Source: Deferribacteres bacterium | GTDB taxonomy: Bacteria > Zhuqueibacterota > Zhuqueibacteria > Zhuqueibacterales > Geothermadaptataceae | Direction: 5' to 3' | Length of the DNA: 6,625 nucleotides | Assembly: GCA_020633655.1 (NCBI GenBank) | Contig: JACKDF010000051.1 | Coordinates: 1 to 6,625, forward strand | Shown here: piece by piece, positions 1-4,307 of the stretch | Numbering within the stretch: the stretch's first letter is position 1 | Layout: each line of letters opens with the position of its first letter | The notes under the pieces: model-generated | Seen by the model: only the letters and a program-made list of their open reading frames with translations | Told to the model about the DNA's origin: nothing | Databases searched by the model: none | Position numbers and translations under genes: made by a program

Positions 1-31
1 TCGCGTTACATGTTTTGACTAAGCCCCAATC

Positions 32-59
32 TTGTGGTTTTTGAATAAATCAGGATAAT
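32..59 (+). promoter_or_regulatory. possible promoter for the DUF2851 gene
   Basis: A TTGTGG hexamer (32-37) and a GATAAT hexamer (54-59) are separated by 16 bp, which would start a transcript about 33 nt ahead of the ATG at 99. The -10 box is good (5 of 6 bases) but the -35 box is weak (3 of 6). A better -35-like TTGACT lies at 15-20 but has no -10 box at a usable distance. The gene could equally be read from a promoter left of the window. Confidence 0.25.
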
Positions 60-98
60 TAGATTCATAATTCAACTTCTTACCCGGAGAAGCCTTTC

Positions 99-1511
99 AT
101 GATTGCCGCCAAACCCTCAGAATTGCATTTGCATCAGTTTTGGGAAAAATCGAAGTATTTTTCCCACCTCATGCTGACCCAAAGTGGAAAGAAAATTGAA
201 ATAATACGCCGTGGGAGCGTAAATACCGATGGCGGGCCTGATTTCCGTGGAATTGTAATACGTTTGGATGATAAAATTATAGAGGGCGATTGTGAAATCC
301 ATCTCAATTCAGCGGATTGGGTACGGCACGGGCACCATGTGGACAGTGCCTATAATCAAACGTGTTTGCACATTTCTCTGGATCATAATCCTGCCTCAAA
401 AATAATCCTGGAAAACGGTTGCGAAGTTGAACAACTTATTGTACCACAAAATCAGGTTCTTGCGTTTCTTGCACGACGGGAAGATGAGATTCCCGGACAA
501 AAGTCAAAGAGCTGCGCTTTATCGAAGCAATCATCGTTTGTTAAAATTGGCATCTTGCAGGAGGCAGGAAAGCGGCGATTGATGCAAAAATCACAGGTAT
601 TCTCGGAAAGATATGCAGCCGTTTCGTGGGACCAATTGATCTATGAAGGAATTTGTCAGGCACTTGGCTACGCAAAAAACACTCAGGCTTTTGGCAAACT
701 TGCTCAGCTTGTGCCTATTGATTTGCTCTTTCATGAAATGCGTCAGGCAAGAAGTGGAGCAGAAGAGGAAGCGGCTGCAGCGCTTCTCTTTGGCGCAGCG
801 GGATTTCTGGAAACACAATTGGAAGAACAAAATGCTTCCCCGGAAATAAAAAGATATGTTGCCAATCTCAATGAAATTTGGCAACATGTGCGCCATGTTC
901 TGCAAATCCAGCCGATGCAGCGGGCTCATTGGCAATTCTTTCGTCTACGGCCGCAAAATTTTCCAACAAGACGTATTGCTGGTATTGCAAAATTGATTGT
1001 TAAATTTCAGCGCTATGGTATCCTGGAAAGACTCATTTGTGATGTTCAAAGCGAAGTATTAAATTTAAGGGAAATAAACAGCGGCTTGCGTGAATTCATA
1101 ACAATTGAAGCTGATGCATTTTGGCAATTTCATTATGATTTCAAAGAAAGAACTTCGCAGAATGCAGCTGCTGGATTTGGAATGTTAATTGGAAAAAATC
1201 GTGCTGATGATCTTGTAATTAACATCCTTTTTCCCATAATTGCATTTTATGCGAAAGAGATTGGAGATGCCAATTTAGGCAATAAATTACTGGAGTTGTT
1301 TTCCTGTTATCCGCGTTTACAGGAAAACACAGTGACTCGACAGATGCTAATAAAAATTTTGCTTAACAAAAGCTCAAAAAACGAAACTCGGGACAATGCA
1401 CGTGTTCAACAGGGGCTCATTCACTTATCGAAAAACCTCTGCCGTGAGGAAGAATGCGATCGATGCTTATCGATTTATGCGGCAGATCGCAACCATGGTA
1501 GTGGGAAATAA
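99..1511 (+). CDS. DUF2851 family protein, 470 aa
   Basis: Full-length member of the DUF2851 family, whose biochemical role is not established. Family signatures are clear at both ends. The N-terminal block has NTDGGPDF (42-49), then G63-D-C-E-I-H-L and S-A-D-W-x2-H-G-H-H (71-80), D82, Y85 and L90-H91. The C-terminal block has QQGLIHLSKN (437-446) followed by a C-x4-C-x2-C cluster (C448, C453, C456). The conserved His, Asp and Cys residues could bind a metal or form an active site, but that is inference. No signal peptide or membrane segment is visible, so a cytoplasmic location is likely. The ATG at 99 is supported by GGAGAAG at 86-92 with 9 nt between GGAG and the start. The last 37 bp overlap the convergent gene on the minus strand, leaving no room for a terminator between them. 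Family assignment is firm; function is unknown. Confidence 0.9.
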   Translation: MIAAKPSELHLHQFWEKSKYFSHLMLTQSGKKIEIIRRGSVNTDGGPDFRGIVIRLDDKIIEGDCEIHLNSADWVRHGHHVDSAYNQTCLHISLDHNPASKIILENGCEVEQLIVPQNQVLAFLARREDEIPGQKSKSCALSKQSSFVKIGILQEAGKRRLMQKSQVFSERYAAVSWDQLIYEGICQALGYAKNTQAFGKLAQLVPIDLLFHEMRQARSGAEEEAAAALLFGAAGFLETQLEEQNASPEIKRYVANLNEIWQHVRHVLQIQPMQRAHWQFFRLRPQNFPTRRIAGIAKLIVKFQRYGILERLICDVQSEVLNLREINSGLREFITIEADAFWQFHYDFKERTSQNAAAGFGMLIGKNRADDLVINILFPIIAFYAKEIGDANLGNKLLELFSCYPRLQENTVTRQMLIKILLNKSSKNETRDNARVQQGLIHLSKNLCREEECDRCLSIYAADRNHGSGK

Positions 1512-2131
1512 AGCTGTTCAAGCAATTTCATGTTTTGTAAAGTTTTTTTCTTTGGCCATTTTAGCATTTTTGCTAAAGTATGAAGTGAATATTCATTCGT
1601 TTTAGTGATGATTTTCGCGATATCGATAATGTCATCCACCTGCCAGTCACTTTCAATCCCTTCCAGAATATCAGTACTGAGTAATACAGCAAGGTGGCAG
1701 GAAAATGTCGCAATTTCCGGATTACGGCACTCGATAAAAACGTCAAAGCGGTTTTCCGGTTCCCAGTAATTACAAGTCAAACCACTGCACTCATCCAGTT
1801 CATCCAGCTGGCATTGTATCTCCAGCGAAATGTGTTCAACCAGGTGCACTGTGTCTATGACATCGCCGACAATTTGAATTGGAGCTCCGAGTTGGCGTAT
1901 ATCAAAATCTCTGTTCGAATATACTTGCTCTCCCTGATGGCAGTGGTGGTGACGAATATTGGGAAACATTTGCAGGGTTTTAAAAAGTAAATCCGGAAAT
2001 TTGTTGATGTAATATGGTTTTTCGTGGATAGTATCTATCGTTACGCGAATTCTTTGCGTATCTGCTTTAAAGTTTGTGTTGAGTTTCTTTAATTCTTCAA
2101 AATTCCCCTCAAGTATCTTTACTAACTTCAT
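1475..2131 (-). CDS. stand-alone cyanophycin synthetase N-terminal-domain protein, 218 aa
   Basis: The protein resembles the N-terminal (non-catalytic) domain of cyanophycin synthetase CphA. Landmarks are Y40-Y-I-N-K-F-P and the following helix, H61-H-H-C-H-Q-G (61-67; CphA has an H-x-C-S-x-G stretch here), V98-E-H-I-S-L-E-I-Q (98-106; VEHIALELQ-like in CphA), then the FDVFIEC strand (129-135) and the LAVLLSTDILEG helix (148-158). Residues 159-218 align by eye with the CphA linker that ends just before the ATP-grasp domain; neither the ATP-grasp domain nor the Mur-ligase domain follows, and position 1475 is a genuine TAA. It is therefore probably not a synthetase. In CphA this domain contacts the growing Asp-Arg polymer, so a binding or regulatory role is possible but unproven. 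I chose ATG 2131 because GGAG (2142-2145) sits 10 nt ahead; the upstream in-frame ATG at 2152 has no ribosome site and overlaps this one. No convincing promoter is visible upstream. There are several Cys and His residues (C64, C115, C120, C135, C145). Confidence 0.8.
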   Translation of the reverse strand: MKLVKILEGNFEELKKLNTNFKADTQRIRVTIDTIHEKPYYINKFPDLLFKTLQMFPNIRHHHCHQGEQVYSNRDFDIRQLGAPIQIVGDVIDTVHLVEHISLEIQCQLDELDECSGLTCNYWEPENRFDVFIECRNPEIATFSCHLAVLLSTDILEGIESDWQVDDIIDIAKIITKTNEYSLHTLAKMLKWPKKKTLQNMKLLEQLYFPLPWLRSAA

Positions 2132-2141
2132 TCGGATATTT

Positions 2142-2145
2142 CTCC
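2142..2145 (-). promoter_or_regulatory. ribosome binding site deciding the start at 2131
   Basis: GGAG on the minus strand lies 10 nt before the ATG at 2131. It falls between two in-frame ATGs (2152 and 2131), so it supports the downstream one and a 218-aa rather than 225-aa product. Confidence 0.6.
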
Positions 2146-2198
2146 AGAGCATCCAGTTATAAGCTTCAACTACCTTTAAATAAGTACAATAAATCGTA

Positions 2199-2229
2199 TC
2201 CAGTATCGAATATATCTGGACTCCCCAGA
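2199..2229. repeat. small inverted repeats upstream of the CphA N-domain gene
   Basis: TCCAG (2199-2203) and CTGGA (2216-2220) form an inverted repeat. TCTGG (2215-2219) can alternatively pair with CCAGA (2225-2229) across a 5-nt loop. They lie about 70-100 bp ahead of the gene starting at 2131, where an operator or 5' leader hairpin could be. The arms are only 5 bp, so chance is a real possibility. Confidence 0.2.
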
Positions 2230-2348
2230 AATCTTTGTGTAAAAACGATCGACCTGATTATTTTGAACTTAAATGAAAAACCAAACACACCAATGACAAA
2301 AAAATCACATGTTTTTACTATAGTTTTTAGGAGCAGAAATAAGAATTC

Positions 2349-2398
2349 AGGGATGAGTGCAAATCAGATATTTCTTAATCTAACGCAAGCTCATCCCT
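2349..2398. repeat. 9-bp inverted repeat with 32-nt spacer
   Basis: AGGGATGAG (2349-2357) and its exact complement CTCATCCCT (2390-2398) flank 32 nt. The arms are GC-rich against an AT-rich background. On the plus strand the right arm is followed closely by a run of A (2401-2407), which on the minus strand puts a T-run just before the hairpin rather than after it, so this is not a standard terminator. It could be an RNA stem, an operator or the trace of a small mobile element; no transposase or target duplication is seen. Confidence 0.45.
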
Positions 2399-2477
2399 TG
2401 AAAAAAATACGAAGTGTCCACACGGTTTGGTGGAAATTGGATTTGAATAGACAGTAAACTGAAAACGAAATTTAAGT

Positions 2478-2496
2478 CTCAGAATATCCGTCTGAG
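2478..2496 (-). terminator. weak candidate terminator after the 64-aa gene
   Basis: CTCAGA (2478-2483) and TCTGAG (2491-2496) form a 6-bp stem with a 7-nt loop. Read on the minus strand, about 87 nt after the stop of the gene ending at 2583, the stem is followed by a T-rich but interrupted tract. Stem and tract are both weaker than a textbook intrinsic terminator. Confidence 0.2.
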
Positions 2497-2582
2497 TAGA
2501 AGCAAATTTTAAAGAAGGACAGCTGACATTTAATATAGAGATTGGCAGCTGCAAAAGCAGATAAAGTCTGTAATTGAGGGAA

Positions 2583-2777
2583 TCACACAATGTTGGATTT
2601 TTTAAGTTTTCCTTTCAGGACTATTTCGTAAACTCCGGTTCCATTGTCAAGGCTTGTTACAGCGGCGCTGTATTTCGTTGAGTTTCTCAGAATATTTTGA
2701 ACGTTTTCACGAAGATCGGGGGAAGATGGCTGGGAAATTTCGATATAATCGAGGTCAGACAAGTTGATTTTCAACAT
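2583..2777 (-). CDS. small hypothetical protein, 64 aa
   Basis: I do not recognise a family. The case for a real gene is the start: GGAG (2784-2787) lies 6 nt before the ATG at 2777, as good as any ribosome site in the window, and the product has balanced amino-acid composition. It begins MLKINLSDLDYIEIS, has an acidic N-terminal half, a helix-like stretch (DLRENVQNILRNS, 21-33), a Gly-containing turn (DNGTG, 44-48), a strand-like EIVLKG (51-56) and a basic tail. There is no Cys and no membrane segment, so a small soluble alpha/beta protein is likely. An in-frame ATG at 2864 would add 29 hydrophobic residues that look like a membrane anchor, but it has no ribosome site. The gene stands alone in a gene-poor stretch on the same strand as the CphA N-domain gene 450 bp further on. 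Confidence 0.5.
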   Translation of the reverse strand: MLKINLSDLDYIEISQPSSPDLRENVQNILRNSTKYSAAVTSLDNGTGVYEIVLKGKLKKSNIV

Positions 2778-2783
2778 AGGATT

Positions 2784-2787
2784 CTCC
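2784..2787 (-). promoter_or_regulatory. ribosome binding site deciding the start at 2777
   Basis: GGAG on the minus strand lies 6 nt ahead of the ATG at 2777. It is the main reason for preferring the 64-aa product over the 93-aa version starting at 2864. Confidence 0.55.
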
Positions 2788-3129
2788 AATGTTAGGAATT
2801 TAAGTGGAAGTAATAATTTGAGGATTTTTGCCGAAACGCTCATTAACACAATCAATATTAACATTGGCAGGATTTTGAAAAACTAAAATAAGTAATGCAA
2901 AAAATTAATACTTTTGCACTATCCCTGTTGGTTTTTATTCATTGTGAGAAGAAAAAGATACAGAAAAGAAAAAGTGTTTTTCAGAAGATTAACACTAAAT
3001 TGAAGAAATTGGGAAATAACTTAAGCGTTATAGCGACTGGCAATAATAATGTTTTTTTTATCATGCGCAAGCAATATGACAAAAGTTTATTTTAACTGTA
3101 ACCGTAGACATAATGCCGGATGGCAGCGT
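2788..3129. other. AT-rich intergenic stretch, nothing assignable
   Basis: No credible gene or RNA is seen. A plus-strand frame at 2895-3095 (66 codons) starts at an ATG without a ribosome site and encodes a Lys/Asn-rich sequence, as expected from translating A-rich DNA. No clear promoter for the minus-strand 64-aa gene can be picked out. Confidence 0.5.
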
Positions 3130-3159
3130 CCAATTGCATCCCATATGGTTGTGAATTGG
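3130..3159. promoter_or_regulatory. operator-like two-tier palindrome upstream of the uppS promoter
   Basis: A central perfect palindrome CCATATGG (3141-3148) is flanked at equal 5-bp distances by CCAATT (3130-3135) and AATTGG (3154-3159). All three share one dyad axis between 3144 and 3145. Such concentric symmetry is typical of a site bound by a dimeric or tetrameric regulator. It ends 24 bp before the -35 box at 3184, a position more typical of an activator than a repressor. The binding protein is unknown. Confidence 0.4.
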
Positions 3160-3183
3160 GACAAATTATAAAGAGGTTTTAGC

Positions 3184-3212
3184 TTGACTTTAATTTCATT
3201 TAAAGATACTAT
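3184..3212 (+). promoter_or_regulatory. sigma70-type promoter directed at uppS
   Basis: TTGACT (3184-3189, 5 of 6 consensus) and TACTAT (3207-3212, 4 of 6) are separated by exactly 17 bp. Transcription would start near 3219, giving a leader of about 180 nt before the uppS ATG at 3400. It is the best promoter match in the window. The same bases can also be read as the start of a short TTG-initiated frame (3184-3324); the two readings compete. Confidence 0.5.
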
Positions 3213-3324
3213 AGTGGTCTTGTGTGAAAAATACGACTTCGGCTTTGACTTCATTTATCATACGATGCATGGAGTTAATTATGGGCGGGGATTCCCATGC
3301 CCAATCTTGATGGGTATTAATTAG
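3184..3324 (+). CDS. possible 46-aa small protein with TTG start (doubtful)
   Basis: A TTG at 3184 follows AAGAGG (3171-3176) by 7 nt, an ideal ribosome-site distance, and the frame stays open for 46 codons to a TAG at 3322-3324. The product would contain hydrophobic and aromatic residues (for example KYDFGFDFIYHTM, 16-28) and a short Gly/Pro/Cys stretch near the end. I recognise no family. Against it, the TTG falls in the -35 box of the promoter called here, the length is within what chance allows, and the frame overlaps a GC-rich hairpin. It is either a small gene, a gene remnant or a coincidence. Confidence 0.18.
   Translation: MTLISFKDTIVVLCEKYDFGFDFIYHTMHGVNYGRGFPCPILMGIN
3281..3310 (+). 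other. candidate leader micro-ORF with internal hairpin in the uppS leader
   Basis: GGAG (3271-3274) lies 6 nt before an ATG at 3281 that opens a nine-codon frame, MGGDSHAQS, ending in TGA at 3308-3310. The frame coincides with a GC-rich hairpin: TGGGC (3282-3286) pairs with GCCCA (3299-3303), and an inner GGG/CCC stem (3288-3290 with 3294-3296) closes a short loop. A second possible pairing is GCATGG (3267-3272) with CCATGC (3295-3300), which would cover the ribosome-site region. No T-run follows, so it is not a plain terminator. A translated leader controlling uppS is possible but speculative. Confidence 0.25.
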
Positions 3325-3350
3325 GCAGGTTAAGAGCTTTAATATATTTA

Positions 3351-3379
3351 TTGACGTAAATTCCTGATTTTATTTTAAC
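3351..3379 (+). promoter_or_regulatory. second possible uppS promoter
   Basis: TTGACG (3351-3356) and TTTAAC (3374-3379) are 17 bp apart. Transcription would begin about 14 nt before the uppS ATG, giving a very short leader. The -35 box is 5 of 6 and the -10 box 4 of 6. It may act in addition to, or instead of, the promoter at 3184. Confidence 0.3.
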
Positions 3380-3399
3380 CGGATTTTTGGTGTTCGAAA

Positions 3400-4185
3400 A
3401 TGGGAAAAGATCAAGCTGTATCGGCTATTGATGATTTAAAAAATGCAATCCTCGAAATCGGTAATGTACCCGCCCATGTCGCTATTATTATGGATGGCAA
3501 CGGACGCTGGGCAAAATCCCGCCAGCTGAAAAGAGTGGCTGGACACAAAGAGGGCATTAATAGTGTTCGTGAAATTGTTGAGCTTGCCGGGAATTTAGGT
3601 ATAAAATATTTAACGCTTTACACATTCTCGACAGAGAACTGGAAAAGACCGAAGGGAGAAGTAACAGCTTTAATGGCGCTGCTGTTGAAAACGATTCGGG
3701 CTGAAGTTCAGGAATTGAAAAGCAATAATGTCAGACTAACAACGATTGGTCGTCTGGATGATTTGCCCATTCTCGCACGGCAAAGCATGAAACAGGCAAT
3801 AGAGATATTAAAAAATAATACAGGTTTAAACCTGGTGCTCGCATTGAGTTACAGCAGTCGTCAGGAAATACTTCATGCAGTACAAAATATCGCGCAACAG
3901 GCACGCGATAATAAAATCAATATTGATGATATCGATGAACACTTTTTTTCTGAACACATGTATACAAAAGACATTCCTGATCCTGATCTTTTGATACGTA
4001 CGAGTGGTGAATTGCGAATCAGCAATTTTCTTTTGTGGCAATTAGCCTATACAGAGATATATGTAACCGATGTTTTCTGGCCGGATTTCCGCAGTAAGGA
4101 ATTTCTGGAGGCGATTCATGCTTATCAGGGGAGAGAACGCCGCTTTGGAAAAGTAAGTGAACAACTTACAGCGAAACAAGCGTAG
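3400..4185 (+). CDS. uppS: isoprenyl transferase / undecaprenyl diphosphate synthase (UppS), 261 aa
   Basis: UppS condenses farnesyl diphosphate with eight isopentenyl diphosphates in cis to give C55 undecaprenyl diphosphate, the lipid carrier for peptidoglycan and surface glycans. It is a soluble or membrane-associated homodimer. All signatures are present: H26-V-A-I-I-M-D-G-N-G-R-W-A, with the catalytic Asp at 32 and R36; GHKEG (48-52); LTLYTFSTENWKRP (71-84) with S77, E79, W81 and R83; DPDLLIRTSGE (194-204) and LRISNFLLWQ (205-214); and E219 before the VTDVFWPDF block. Numbering runs exactly six ahead of E. coli UppS (D26, H43, R194, R200, E213), so no internal gap is suspected up to there. 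The loop ALSYSSRQEI (148-157) is the Bacteroidetes-like version of NYGGR. Length is normal. Chain length (C55 or other) cannot be read from the sequence. The ribosome site is weak (GGTG, 3389-3392). A TamB/AsmA-like gene follows after 122 bp on the same strand. Confidence 0.96.
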   Translation: MGKDQAVSAIDDLKNAILEIGNVPAHVAIIMDGNGRWAKSRQLKRVAGHKEGINSVREIVELAGNLGIKYLTLYTFSTENWKRPKGEVTALMALLLKTIRAEVQELKSNNVRLTTIGRLDDLPILARQSMKQAIEILKNNTGLNLVLALSYSSRQEILHAVQNIAQQARDNKINIDDIDEHFFSEHMYTKDIPDPDLLIRTSGELRISNFLLWQLAYTEIYVTDVFWPDFRSKEFLEAIHAYQGRERRFGKVSEQLTAKQA

Positions 4186-4219
4186 CCATCGTCATATTAT
4201 AGCACTGTGGAACCTTGCC

Positions 4220-4244
4220 GGGCTTTTTTAGTTCAAAAAAGACC
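4220..4244 (+). terminator. AT-rich hairpin after uppS, weak or partial terminator
   Basis: CTTTTTT (4223-4229) and AAAAAAG (4235-4241) form a 7-bp stem with a 5-nt loop, and GG (4220-4221) can pair with CC (4243-4244) across a mismatch. It lies 35 bp after the uppS stop. Almost all pairs are A-T and no U-tract follows, so it is unlikely to stop transcription fully; read-through into the next gene is likely. It could mark an RNA processing point. Confidence 0.25.
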
Positions 4245-4307
4245 TGATAATTCAAATTTTGCTCACATTAACATGAGATAAATAACGGTATTCCTGCCGA
4301 TTAAGGT

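Larger units (their letters stand above)
2230..2582. other. gene-poor spacer, no credible coding region
   Basis: This AT-rich stretch contains only short open frames that begin at TTG codons without ribosome sites (plus-strand frame 2263-2457, minus-strand frame 2375-2590) and show no recognisable protein signature. The identifiable structures are two inverted repeats, at 2349-2398 and 2478-2496, listed separately. It may be decayed sequence or untranslated region for the flanking minus-strand genes. Confidence 0.5.

Noticed and set aside
1558..1579. Hairpin ATTTTAGC / GCTAAAGT as a terminator for the DUF2851 gene
   Set aside because: It lies inside the coding region of the convergent gene, the T-run (1543-1549) precedes it, and no U-tract follows.
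1396..1605. Plus-strand frame of 69 codons bridging the two convergent genes, with a hydrophobic tail
   Set aside because: It lies in a different frame over two well-supported genes and has no ribosome site; it is a shadow.
2349..2398. Inverted repeat as an integron attC site or CRISPR-like unit
   Set aside because: There is a single copy, no GTTRRRY/RYYYAAC ends in the right places, and no integrase or cas gene in the window.
2263..2457. Plus-strand frame of 64 codons starting at TTG
   Set aside because: It has no ribosome site and no recognisable motif, and it contains the 9-bp inverted repeat; composition fits chance translation of AT-rich DNA.
2375..2590. Minus-strand frame of 71 codons overlapping the end of the 64-aa gene
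   Set aside because: It starts at TTG inside the last codons of the 64-aa gene without its own ribosome site and resembles no protein family; coupling is conceivable but unsupported.
2895..3095. Plus-strand frame of 66 codons, Lys/Asn-rich
   Set aside because: No ribosome site precedes the ATG and the product reflects A-rich DNA, with long Lys runs and no domain-like pattern.
3107..3151. Very short plus-strand frame starting at ATG 3113 across the dyad site
   Set aside because: Only 13 codons and no ribosome site; the palindromic structure explains the sequence better.
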